NCBI RefSeq assembly: GCF_011745365.1
Contig: NW_024468912.1
Coordinates: 4,588,001 to 4,652,000 of the forward strand
DNA length: 64,000 nt
Source: Cryphonectria parasitica EP155
Lineage: Eukaryota; Ascomycota; Sordariomycetes; Diaporthales; Cryphonectriaceae
Direction: 5' to 3'
Below, piece by piece: positions 46,270 through 57,151 of this stretch (within the stretch, counting starts at the first letter, position 1; each line of letters opens with the position of its first letter). The notes below the pieces were generated by a model, which saw only the letters and a list, made by a program, of their open reading frames with translations, searched no databases and was not told the DNA's origin. Position numbers and translations under genes: made by a program.

Positions 46270-47382
46270 AAGTTTGTCTGGAGTACCCTGCACACTGCAG
46301 CACGTTAGCAGGGAAACAAATCCTCGAGCTCCATCACAACGCGGGCCAGGCAGACTCTCTCATCTATTTGCATGTGATGCGGCAACATTTGTTGATAGTG
46401 AAGGGCAATGAATGCAATCCCAGCCATCCTTCAAATCATGATATATCAACCAAAAAGGCTTGCCTGTGACAGACTTGGCCTCCACATTTTACCCAGATAC
46501 GAGAAGCCTGAAACGGATTGTGAATCAAATGTTACCACCAAAAACCCCTGTCGCCCGAAAGCGAAAACCCCGTCGACAACGGCCCGGGACCCACGCCGAG
46601 GACGTCGCCGCGGCCCATCAAGATAGCGTCAAGTTGTTGTCTCCTGAACGTTGGACTTTGTAACTCACAATTGACGGGAACACGTTAGTGTGTGAAAGAA
46701 TTTCGCGACACAGATAGTCATTGTCTGTCGTCGCATATGCCGATCGGGACTTGTGGCGTAAGCACTGGAGGCAGCCAAATTCCTGCGGGGGGATTGCTGT
46801 AGATCGTGATTGATTATTGAAAAAGGGGACCTGGCACCAGCGCTGGGGTTATTTCCGAGGCAGGTAATTTAGAAATCTCACGAGAGAGAGGGACCCATAC
46901 TTTGCAACTCCACTCTGCATTTCAACCTCAATCAAGCAAGGGGGCCGGTAAAAGTGACCCAATAGCTGCTCCTTATGGTCAGCAGAAACCCTCTGTGGGC
47001 TCACTTAATTATGATGAGCCCCGCCAGACACTGGTTCGACCGGACATTTATGCAACCCCCCCCCCCTTTTTAGCACTCTAATCATAGGGTGGCGATATAT
47101 GTCCTTTAGATTCTTATAGTGCAAAAAAACCATAATAATACATCGAACCGGATTTCTTTGCACATTAGCAATCACATCTCTCTTTCACAAATACGAATTA
47201 AAGAAAAAAGGAAGCATTACCAAGCCAAAACCCGCCACGCCTCCCCCACACACGCCCAACGCCACCTATACTCACGCTGGGACCAATCCAAAATCCATCA
47301 GCCACAACATATTAATAATAACAATAACCACATAACAAACCGTTTCCCACGGGGCGCAAACATACACATTAATAATAAAAAA
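46270..47382. promoter_or_regulatory. Intergenic region before the small 47.4-kb gene
   Basis: No supported gene. A C run of about 9 lies near 47050. The last ~250 bp are A-rich and C/A-rich, as in many fungal leaders, running straight into the start at 47383 (aaaaaaatgg). Confidence 0.4.
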
Positions 47383-47847
47383 ATGGAGCCCCTCATCGAA
47401 GAAACCTCCTCTCAGACATCCGACATGTCATCCGAGCCCAGCAGCCCCATGGTCGAGGACCTGCAGTGCCCAATGTACTGGCCGGTCGGCTTCAAGAACA
47501 CCTTCAAGCTCGTGCAGCGCATCATCACGGGCGAGGTGCAGAACGACGAGATGGCCGCCCGCAGCCTGCACTCGCTGGTGCGCAAGCAGCTGAGCAACGC
47601 CGCCCGGGAGAACTACCGCGAGACGGCCGCCCTGCTGTGGCCCGAGACGGGCGAGCAGGCCAACTTTGAGCTGCTGGTCGAGACCGTCCTGCTGCGCCAG
47701 CTCGCCGAGGGCGCGGCAGACGACACCGTCGCGCGGGAGGAGCTGGCCGTGCTGGTGGAGAACTGGGCCGCGCTGCCTGGCATCCAGGAGGAGACGGAGA
47801 GGTTCCTGAGGTACCTGCGGCCCAGGATATGGAAGGATATCCTGTGA
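47383..47847 (+). CDS. Small acidic protein of unknown function
   Basis: A single-exon 154-residue protein with GC-rich third positions, in contrast to the AT-rich DNA before it, which supports real coding. The first ~30 residues are Ser/Glu-rich (EETSSQTSDMSSEPSSPMVE). The rest is predominantly helical: MYWPVGFKNTFKLVQRIITG, then LHSLVRKQLSNAARENYRE, and a C-terminal RFLRYLRPRIWKDIL. There is no signal peptide or membrane segment. I do not recognise a family. The frame is open further upstream but without an ATG, so the start is at MEPLIEE. Confidence 0.65.
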   Translation: MEPLIEETSSQTSDMSSEPSSPMVEDLQCPMYWPVGFKNTFKLVQRIITGEVQNDEMAARSLHSLVRKQLSNAARENYRETAALLWPETGEQANFELLVETVLLRQLAEGAADDTVAREELAVLVENWAALPGIQEETERFLRYLRPRIWKDIL

Positions 47848-48529
47848 GGAGGACGTCTCGTGGCAGCTCTGGAGAGAGAGAGCCTCTGCCTGTAGCATTT
47901 CTGGTGTAGCTCGGTATGTGGCATCACACAGCGTTGGCCTACCTCGTTCCAAGGAAATGGCCTGAGCGCTGACGATCTTGTGCTAACACGGTGGTGGTTT
48001 TCAGTGGTCTCGTTGAGCGATCAAGCGGTGATTTTTTTCCCATTCTCTCAAGAGCATTGGTCTCATGTACATATATTCAGAGGCTCCCTTTTCTTCTTCT
48101 TTAGCCGTCTCGGTTCAGAACGCGTCATACGCGACCACGGTCGACATGTTGGCGGGGTTCTGCGGCGATGAGTGGCGCTGGGATTGTTGGTTAAATCTGT
48201 AGTTATAGCTAGAGCGCCGGCTGTTTCTCTTTTTTTTTTTTTTTTTTTTTTGTCCTTTTTTGTTTTGTTGCAAAGGCGTGGCATCCCATTCGATGCAGGG
48301 GGAGGGGACGGGAAGGGCGCGGTTCGATACCCACGAGAGTCTTGCGTGCTCGTTTTCATTTCAAGCGCAGATCGAGGACATGTGGAGCAAAACGAAACAA
48401 AAGCACAAGACAACCTTGATCTATTCAAATTTGATTCTATTATTTCGAATGGCAATACCGCTTGGTGCACCTCTGCACTTCCACAATTCCACCTCTTGAT
48501 GCCCGAGTCTCGACAGCTTTGGGTTCTTC
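47848..48529. other. Convergent 3' region with a poly-T tract
   Basis: Lies between the ends of the small + gene and the transporter on the minus strand. A T run of about 22 sits near 48230-48251. A ggttcgatacc string at about 48320 resembles a tRNA B box, but no tRNA fold surrounds it. Confidence 0.5.
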
Positions 48530-51500
48530 TCACTCACCCTCAGTCTGTGAATCTCCCTCCTTCTCTTGCTCCTTCTTTTCCCGCTCTGCGGTGGTCTGCT
48601 TTTCCCACATGGCATGGTAGCTACCTCTCTTGGCGAGAAGCTCCGAGTGCGTACCGCGCTCAACAATCTTACCCTTGTGCAGCACCACAATCTGGTCAGA
48701 ATTCGTGATGGTGGACAGTCGGTGTCTGTGCGCGACAAGCAATATAATTAGCCAGAACACTGGGTGAAACAGTAGACAAGGGGGGGGGGGGGTGGTTGGT
48801 TGAGTTAGTAGCAAGGATTGGACTTACGCAATGGTGACCGTGGTTCGGCCCGAGGTCACTCGCTCTAGTGCATCCTGGATCTGCTTCTCGGTGTGAGAGT
48901 CAAGCGAGGCGGTGGCTTCGTCGAGAAGTAGGATGCGCGAGTCTTTAAGGATGGCCCGAGCGATGGCAATCTATTGAAATTGTATATTATGTCAGCACAC
49001 AAAAGTCCAATTGGCTGACTGGGAGGCTTTTTGAGAATCCGTCAGGCGCACGACTTTCCTTCCTTTCTATTTTTGTCACTTTTTCCTGAGAGAGTTTGGA
49101 AAGGAGTAGAAGAGAGGGAGAAAAGGGGGGAGGGTCTGTGAAGTTGGAACGTACCCGCTGGCGCTCACCACCAGACAGCTTCAGTCCGCGTTCTCCAACC
49201 TTTGTCTCATATCCATCTGGGAAGGACAGGATCCGATCATGAATATTCGCAGCTCTGCACGCTTCATAGACGTCGGCTGCAGAGGCGTTGGGATTGGCAT
49301 ACAACAAATTGTACATGATCGTGGCGTTGAAGAGGACCGTGTCCTGAGGCACAACACCGATGCTCCTGCGCAGGCTGTCGAGCTTGAGATCTCTCAGGTC
49401 GTGGCCATCGATTGTGATCGAGCCTTCACTGACGTCGTAGAATCGGAAGAGGAGCTTTAGACATGTGGACTTGCCGCCGCCACTTTCGCCGACGATGGAC
49501 GTTTTGGTGCCTGGCGGGACCTTGAAACTGATGCCATCGATGGCCGGATCTTTGACCTTGCCTTGATACGAGAAGCGCACATTCTTGAACTCAATCTCGC
49601 CCCTTGGATTTGGGAGCTTAACGGCGTCCGGCTTCTCCACGATCCCGGATGTCTCTTTGAACTGTGATTTTGTGTTACAAGAACGAATCAGTCACTTGGT
49701 CTTCCAATAAGCACTTTGCCGGCCACAACTCACCAGGTCGAGCATGCGCTCCGCCTCAATCAGGTTGTTTTGGAGCATCGTGTAGTACGTCCCAAAGAAG
49801 TTCAGAGGCCCTTGAAGCTGCGTGAAATACACAATGAGGCTGACGAATTCAGCAACGGTTTGTTGGCCAATCGAGATTTTGTACGCAGACACAGCAACCA
49901 GTAGCGCCGTTCCAAGAGAGAAGATGGAGCTCTGCGTTAGATTGAGGGCGTTCAGAGACCACATCACGAGCCGCTCCGCCTTCTGGTAGGCGACGACTTG
50001 GCCCTGGAAGCGTGCCGTCTCAGGCACAACAGCACAGTTGTGCTGCACCGTCTCATACGCCATGATCGCATCCGTCTTGACGGCATCCATCTCTCGGCTC
50101 TTCATCGCCATATCTCTTCGCTGCCTGCCGCGCCACTTGGCCATGTAGATGGTCAAAAAGATGTAGGACCACATGATGAAGAAGACGATGATGGTGTAGA
50201 AAGCATCGTACTTGACAAAGAAGAGCACGCCGGCCACGAAGATGTCGAAGATCATGGGGAACACCTGAAAAACAAAGTTTTCCAGGAATGTGTTCATTGC
50301 GGCGCCACGACTTAGCGCGCTGGTCACCTCGCCAGTCTTCTTGCTCAGATGGAAATCCAAGGATAGACCAAGAACGTGCTCGAAGGCCGCGCAGGACAGT
50401 CGTCGGAAGAGGGACTGTGACACCGGAATCCAGAGGACAGATCGCGCAGCACCAAGAGCACCCGAGTTGCCCTGCAGAGCTCTGTAGATGACATAGAGGA
50501 TGATTTCCTTGTATGGTATACGGCCGTATCCCAGAGATTCAACAAGCACGCCCAGTTGCAGTGGAACCATGAAGTTAACTATGCGCTGGCCGATCAGGAG
50601 GATCACGCAGAGAAGCACTACGGCCTGGTAAAGGTGTGAATCCTTGGGCCTGATGAAACAGCGATTTATCAGTAAGCTGCTGAAATGCTTCATGTTGGAA
50701 TCAACGCTCACCATAGGTACGGGAACAAGACTCGGAACCCGGCAAAGTAGTCGAACCAGCCTTTGTTCATATCTCCAGGCTTGGCTGCTGGTGGCGTTGG
50801 GGCATGTGTATGCGCACCGTCATACCCGCCTGCAGGCCCTTGTCCGTTTTCGAGCAGGCCCTGACGCTCATCTGCAGTGGACTGGGACGCGACTGATTTC
50901 ACAGCATAATATCTGCGGACGAGCGAGAGTGTCATGACAAGCAGTAAGAGAATCCGGGCGATCCCCACGCCGAACAACTCATCCAGCAGATGTGAAGGTA
51001 CATGGATCGAATGCTGCTCCGTCCTGAACACGGCTGCAATGACTGCCTCGAGGATGATGCCGGTGATCCATGAGTGGCAGTTTGACGCGGTGGGCGACCA
51101 CGGCCCGTCGGGATTGGGAAGCAGTCCAGCTAGGAAATACAGCAGAACGCTAACATGAGCAGCCTAGAATTCTGGTTAACTTGAAATTCTCGGCCATGAC
51201 AGCAGCAACCAATTAAGAAGGCAAGATTACCAGATACGCGCTGAATGGGAAGCCGGCTCCCTGCTGGGGGTCATCTTGTCCGGCTGCAGCGTCTCGAACC
51301 ACAAGAACGATGCTTGGAAGCTACACGAACAGATTATCAGGTAAGCATGGTCTAGTTCAGTCGAGGATCCAATACATACGTATAGTAGGCAAAGAAAGGC
51401 CTGCAGGACCCAAATCAGTCTGTCGTAGAAGCGGCGGATGCCCTCGGCATCCTTTTCTTCACTCGAAGAGCCAGAAGTGCTCTTTCCCACACGCTTGCGG

Positions 51501-51595
51501 TAGTAGTAAATGGACTGCGATGTAAACAATGTTACAAAAAGGCCACAGGGGTAAAGATAGAAGGCAGCTTCCAGGCCCCTTTGAACTCCGGCCAT
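48530..51595 (-). CDS. HMT1-type ABC transporter (vacuolar heavy-metal tolerance family)
   Basis: Seven exons (51595-51380, 51320-51231, 51163-50712, 50649-49734, 49661-49155, 48970-48828, 48725-48530) join to 839 residues, close to the ~830 of fission yeast Hmt1. An extra N-terminal membrane region (exons 1-3) precedes the ABC membrane domain ([43 protein letters not shown]). The nucleotide-binding domain has Walker [11 protein letters not shown]-loop [10 protein letters not shown], signature LSGGERQR, Walker [14 protein letters not shown] and the H-loop HRLST; the exon 5/6 junction falls just after the signature. Family members move phytochelatin or glutathione conjugates into the vacuole (known for Hmt1). 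Several in-frame splice joins were verified by motif continuity. The C-terminus is Glu/Lys-rich. Confidence 0.93.
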
Positions 51596-51710
51596 AGCTA
51601 CGCGGTGCGCAATCTCGGGACTTGGATTACAAGTAGGTGGGATGTTGTTTCATGCTCAAGCTCTGACGTTAGCTGGCCGAGACCCCCGAATCGCAAGTCA
51701 GTCAGCAGGA

Positions 51711-51830
51711 TCAGGGTTAGGCTTCAGGGTTATGACCCTAACCCTTAGCCCTGTCCCTGAATGTCTGACAGGGACAGCTAGGATAGGGTAAGTACTTAGC
51801 AGGGCTAGGGTGTTAGTTGGGAAAAAAGAA
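51711..51830. promoter_or_regulatory. Telomere-like repeats and palindromes upstream of the HMT1-type gene
   Basis: Several TTAGGG/CCCTAA-like units lie close together: agggttagg at 51714-51722, then agggttatgaccctaaccct (51726-51745), which is itself an imperfect inverted repeat, then gatagggta and gggctaggg further on. A second hairpin, gtccctg...cagggac, spans about 51752-51775. The array is too irregular for a true interstitial telomere. Such teloboxes bind TTAGGG-repeat factors in fungi, so a promoter role is possible. Confidence 0.55.
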
Positions 51831-52278
51831 ACAGGAGTAAATACAGTATATTGGAGAAGGAAAGGGAAGAAATGGTTGGGGCGGAAGAAAGAAGAAGAAA
51901 AAAAGACGTTACCTCACCATACAATACGGAAATCTCATGATCAGATCACACCGCAAAATTGTACCGATTCAGTCTTGTTTCTTCCTACTCGTGGGCACAT
52001 GTACTACATGTCTCCTTGTCAATTTCCATGTCGTGCAAGGTCAGGATTAATTATCGCCTCGAGATGAATTTTCATGCTTCTCAGCTTGTTATATATTTCG
52101 TCCGGGTGACAACGTTGATTCCTAGTTGAGCTGATATTGAATGTCATCATAGTTCTTTTGCCACGTCTGATATGCATTCTAGCCCTCTTACAAATGACTA
52201 AAGTTGCCTGTCAGACCGTTTCCGTACTTATAACAGCGTGTCCGAGCTGTTGGTAATATTAGATTCTCCATGGCTTCC
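51831..52278. other. Short intergenic stretch
   Basis: Contains purine-rich sequence (51840-51910) and nothing recognisable as a gene. It includes the 3' end of the cell-surface protein gene. Confidence 0.4.
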
Positions 52279-53314
52279 TTACTTTGCATGTTTCTCTCGA
52301 AAACAAGCCCAGACTGCCACTACTACTGCGACCAGGGCAAAGACTGCGCTAGGCACACCCACACCTAGGCCAATCTTATCTGATGTTGAAAGACCAGACT
52401 GCGAGCTGCCTGACTTGCTTGTGGATGTAGGCGATGTGGTGGCTGACACTCCTGCCGAGGAACTGTCAGGCTGCTCTGTCCCTGATGATCCAGTAACAGT
52501 CGAGGACCGCGTAGGATGTACAGATGAGGATGTACCTTGAGATGTCCATGTAACTTCACCTTCTAGAAATATTTCAGTGAGCTCAACGAAAGACATCCTC
52601 AAGACGAGAACTAAACATGATTTGTTATTTGGAACTCATACCTCCCGAGGATGCCCCCGAAGTGCTTGTAGCAAGTCCGCTCGTTGTCCTTGAAGCGCCG
52701 TACGTGGCTGCCGTTGAATCACATCCATACGATGTAAGTGTTGAGCCTAGAACAGGTACCTTGCTATTTTCGGCATAGTACGTCACGCAGAATGGTGTGT
52801 CGCCTATGCTATCCGTGTGATTTGATCGTCAGCGATGCCTTGTTGATTGATTTATCACGGCGGCAAGCAAGTGGGCCTGACCATTGCTGAACACCTAAGA
52901 TACTGTGCTCTGTATTCACACCTGTGCAGATGATGGATTCTGTAATTTGCGCTTCATCATGGCAGGTTTGAGGAATCCATTCGCTGCTAGAGTCTCCGCA
53001 ACCCCACCATGGGCTCTCGCCAAAGTCGCATGTTAAGGACCCGGGGCAGGAGAGCGGCGAGTCTGTGCCCAGAGATTTGACTGTTAGCTCAGAAAGACTT
53101 GGTTCTCAAGAATAGACAGATGATTTGCGAGTTTTATGAACGTACTTGTGTCACCCCCAATATATGCGCAGATCTCGCCATCACCTTGGTCTCTCGACGG
53201 GAACCTCGGAGCAGTGGTTATGAGAGGTGGCGGTGACCGGCGCTCTGCAATAACCAGCGTAGTCGAGAGACAAGCGTTGAGAGAGAAAAGAAGTTTGAAA
53301 GATTGAGAATACAT
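52279..53314 (-). CDS. Single-pass cell-surface protein with Cys-rich ectodomain
   Basis: Four exons (53314-53146, 53062-52922, 52803-52642, 52562-52279) give 251 residues. The N-terminus is a signal peptide (FKLLFSLNACLSTTLVIA). The ectodomain has a Cys-rich part (CPGSLTCDFGESPWWGCGDS, QTCHDEA, SIICTG, FCVTYYAEN). A Ser/Thr/Gly-rich stalk of about 90 residues follows, then one membrane helix (IGLGVGVPSAVFALVAVVVAVWACF) and a short basic tail (REKHAK). This is the layout of fungal Mid2/WSC-like surface sensors, but the Cys pattern is not a WSC domain I can confirm. All joins are phase 1, which supports the model. Role at the wall or membrane is inferred from layout only. Confidence 0.75.
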
Positions 53315-53826
53315 AGGTTCTTGACATGAGAAAATGAACAGCTCGAGACGCTGCTAAGACATGAAGGGATTCGCGACCCTTTAAAGCTCGAGTGGCGTTC
53401 ACTAGTCCGACGGCTGAAAAGAGAGGCTGTGGCGTTGAATAAGGTTTAATGCTCAGCTTTGCGGCGCTTAACCTATATCTGTATCATTCATGCGCGATTG
53501 TCGATAGGTGCTTGCAGTTTTCCTGTAATTTGCGGTACCAAAAATCCTTTTGCAAGCTACAGTCATACCAAATTGACCTTCTTTGTAGGGAGACAACGTT
53601 ATACTCAATATTTATGTCTGCAGAACAGCTACTCAAAATCACGTGAAATCTCAATTGTTTCCCCTCCAAATTTGATAAAGCAAAAAATCTCAGGAAACAG
53701 TGATGTAGAATTGGTTCAAGTGCAAGATGCTCAGATCAGAATCAATAACAAAGAGCTGATCTAAGAATGCTTAAGGCCCACCATTCCCTTCGCAGTAAGC
53801 TCTATGGAATGGTGTATCCCTTTCAG
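53315..53826. other. Intergenic stretch
   Basis: AT-rich, with short frames only. It contains the promoter of the cell-surface protein gene on the minus strand. Nothing else is recognised. Confidence 0.4.
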
Positions 53827-54036
53827 CTATTTTCCGTTGTTTCCTGAGGACTTTCCTCCTGTGTGGCCCGATTTGACACTCTGGGCCTTCGAGCCAGGCA
53901 GAGTTTTTGTACTGGCATTGGCCGAGGCATTGAAGCTCTTCATCGAGTACTCATCATCCTTCTTGCCGCCGCCTTTGCCACCGCTCTTGCCGCCGCTAGC
54001 CTTGCTGTTGGGCTGACCGGAGTTGCTTGGCGACAT
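53827..54036 (-). CDS. Possible small Gly/Lys/Ser-rich protein
   Basis: A 69-residue frame starting MSPSNSGQPNSKASGGK. The composition is strongly biased to Gly, Lys, Ser and Asn (GGKSGGKGGGKKDDEYSMK), with no hydrophobic segment, so any product would be disordered and basic. The same frame stays open upstream to 54327 without an ATG, which could mean an upstream exon. No family is recognised. Confidence 0.35.
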   Translation of the reverse strand: MSPSNSGQPNSKASGGKSGGKGGGKKDDEYSMKSFNASANASTKTLPGSKAQSVKSGHTGGKSSGNNGK

Positions 54037-57000
54037 TTCGACGTGGTGCGTTGATGTGATGAACCTGTGAGGTAGAATTGTGTTGCGAAATGTTAAGTGA
54101 TAGACGTGATGCGGATTATTTGTGCGAGGATCTTCTTCGGTTGCTTTCGTCTGAGGTAGTTGAGTTGACGATACGTTTCCTGTATGGAGAAGTTTGTCTT
54201 GATCGTCCAATTTTGTTTTGATGTTTGCTTGCCCTGGTTCAGTTGCTATACTCAGTCCTAACAAGTTTGTTGGTTTTATAGTAGTTTCTTGAGTTGATTC
54301 TGCTGGTAGATTTGCATTTAGTGACACATCGAGGTTAATTACTCAGAGAGTTCTCATGCCAAGTGAAGTATCTAGTTGACTGAACGTCATGACCATCAGC
54401 GTAGTCATTATCAGCCCTCTCAGTAAGCTAATGTCTTTCACGGCTATCGATGATGAACCAGAGAGAGACCGCTTTGTCACGAACACAACTCCTGCTTCAC
54501 ATATGTGTATCTATTTTGGAAACCCCATTGAATTCTCTGGAGATCCATATTCAGAATTGAAATGTCAGGAGTTGACAGTGCATGTCAATATAGTAACACG
54601 TCCTGCCCGGTGGCACACATGCGCCTGTATTCATTCTCTGCGTGAAGTGTGCCTCCAAGGCGGAGTGATGATTCACAACATATTAAGATGAAGGAATTGT
54701 CACAAAGGAAAACAAAAAGCACAGTCACAGTCTCTTGTAGCACAGAACCCTACGTAGTCATAAATATTGAAGAGAAATAGCTATTAAATAAAGTTAGTCT
54801 ATTGAATTTGAACTCGTATCCATATGCTTGAGTCTGGTTCTTCTCCTTCAATGTTTCAAATCTGCTTTTCAGTATCATTGGCCCCCATTTTTCCTGGTCA
54901 GGTTCAGGATATTGGTGATCTGCTATCCGAGACTGTAACCTGTCAGCAATAATGTGCCTTCAGCAGCTTTACAACATCCCTTTCAGCCTCTCAAATTCCC
55001 TTAAGTGAGCACTGCTTGGTAAGCGGAGGGTCGTGGAACTTTGGTATTTTCTGTGATACCTCCTTATTCGAGTACCTTGTCATATCCAGGTAGCACCAAG
55101 CCTATCTTGCACGTGCGCATAGCATCAAACATCGCTTTCGGAGACACAGGCCCCTTGGCTACTTATCACCCCATCGCGGAAACTGAGCTGTGGGCTTTCT
55201 GTTTTATCGGTTCCTAGCTGGCCATGAATTAGTACCTTTTTGAAGGGTTGTCATGGTGACAGTGCATGTGTTCGCAGGCGATTTCTCTAAGTTGATGACT
55301 TTGAACTATGTTCTTGCGGCCCATGAACCCTTCCCGAACGCTTAAGTAGACAACATTTCTTCAGGGTTTGCGGAGTTGTTGAATATGCAGCCAAAATAAC
55401 CTCCAAATGCTGGATTGTCACTTCCAAATTCCTCACGACGTTCATACAGTGCCTCCATCATATAATGACAAGTTCAATCCTTGGCGCCTGTCTGGTGTTC
55501 TAATCATCTCATCTCTACCAAGCGTCACCCTGCTCAGCGAAGTCACTTCGAATATTTAGTGGTCAGGAAATTTCAGTCTGACACGATCCAAGGTCAAATT
55601 TATTTTGGCATTGTGACTAAATACAGTGATTCTCGTAACAGGGTTCGATTGCTGACCAAATCGTCAGCCTCAAAAGGATGTACCTACTCAAAGTGTATGA
55701 CAGACAATTCCTCACAAGACTAATCACGTGATGAGTGAAGCTATCGATATGTTGTCAATATTCGACAGGCTCGACTTTGTTCTCTTGGTTTCAAACTGGA
55801 ATTTAGGCAAATGCGACATGTAGATAGGCAACAAGGGAACAACAGTATTCATGGCTGATGGAGGGGCATTATGACAGCATTCACGCATGCATGAAATTAT
55901 CACCAGCGACACCTCCACCCTCCACCTTCTGAGTCCCTCACGTACAGTAACGAATGTGACTTTCTTCGTATCGCGAGCGCCCTTCGGTCTAACGGAAGTA
56001 CTTAGGTAGGCGAATGTTCTCATTCACGTTTCTTGATGCATTCGATCTACCCACGGATCTTTTCCCTTGTAGTCGTGCCTGCGTTACCTGAAAGGCCTTG
56101 AGGCATGCTCAGTGGTTGGCAGGCTTTCCATGCCTGCATATCAAGCGCTGACACGACACGTAGTGGCTGCATACCCACACCACATCCCCGTAGCCGGATC
56201 AGCAGCAACTGCCGAATTCCGTTCGTCAAAGATGGGCGGCGGGTGTGGCTGCGTCTTGTGGAACACGACCAAACCTCATCCTTTCCGCATGGACAGATTC
56301 CACATAATCACAACACGTATCTGGGCGGGCCCCGGGCCTCGCACAAGTGTGTTCCGGCCGAGTCTCTCTTTGTATCTTCTCTCTCTCTCTCTCTCTATGC
56401 GTGGAGACAATTCTCAGCTTGTCCTGAAACTATACGAACGTAGGATGCGGAAGCGGAATTCAGAAGGTGCCCGTGCTTTTGCACCTGTGTTTATCTATCT
56501 GTTACGGATGCATGTCCGGCCGAAACCCAGCGGAGTCGGAGAAATCTTGTCGAAGTCCAGAGAGTCAAATTAAACAATGCAGTGACAAAGGGTCCCTGCG
56601 AACCTCGCTGCCTGAAAGTAATCACTCGAGGCCTATAAGCACAGGGTGAGAGGGAATGTCTTGAATGAACCCAAGTGCATACAATGGCAGCTCTTGTGTA
56701 CTGTTGCGGCTGTGGCTTTGCCGCTTGGGTTCACTCGGAATCACGCAAGGTACTGTCGATGACTTTAAAAACTTGTCGCCCGGCGGAGACTCCGGTGCTT
56801 CGCGTGCCGTTATGCGGTATGAGGGAATGAGCAGGGTTCTTATGTATTCTCTCATCCAGGGGTGTCATCCTTCATTGGCAACCATGGAATGCTCTCGGCT
56901 TTAGGTATCCTAGGGGCATAATCCCGCTGTACTCGACGCCAGTCATAGGAACAAAGACAGATGTTGGCGCACTAAATGTGGATAAAGCATTTCCATGATT

Positions 57001-57151
57001 ACATACACTGTGGCATATATAGAGTATGTGTAAGTATATATGTCTCAACAGCCTTATCCCTTCTGAAATCTTGCAATCTTGCCAGCTTGCTCAACGTCAC
57101 ATCACTGCGCCCAAACCTGAATCAACGACGCGGTGCCTTCTCCACTTCAAC
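54037..57151. other. Gene-poor stretch before the P450 gene
   Basis: About 3 kb, AT-rich on the left, with many short frames and no domain. A CT repeat lies near 56375-56397. The right end should hold the P450 promoter. No transposon, RNA gene or array was recognised. Confidence 0.4.

Noticed and set aside
47119..47382. N-terminal extension of the small 47.4-kb protein
   Set aside because: The open frame continues upstream but has no ATG and is His/Asn/Thr-rich, as expected from an A/C-rich leader.
48318..48330. ggttcgatacc string resembling a tRNA B box
   Set aside because: No A box, acceptor stem or cloverleaf can be drawn around it.
51711..51830. True interstitial telomere array
   Set aside because: Units are irregular and interspersed with other bases; only one stretch has nearly two adjacent units.
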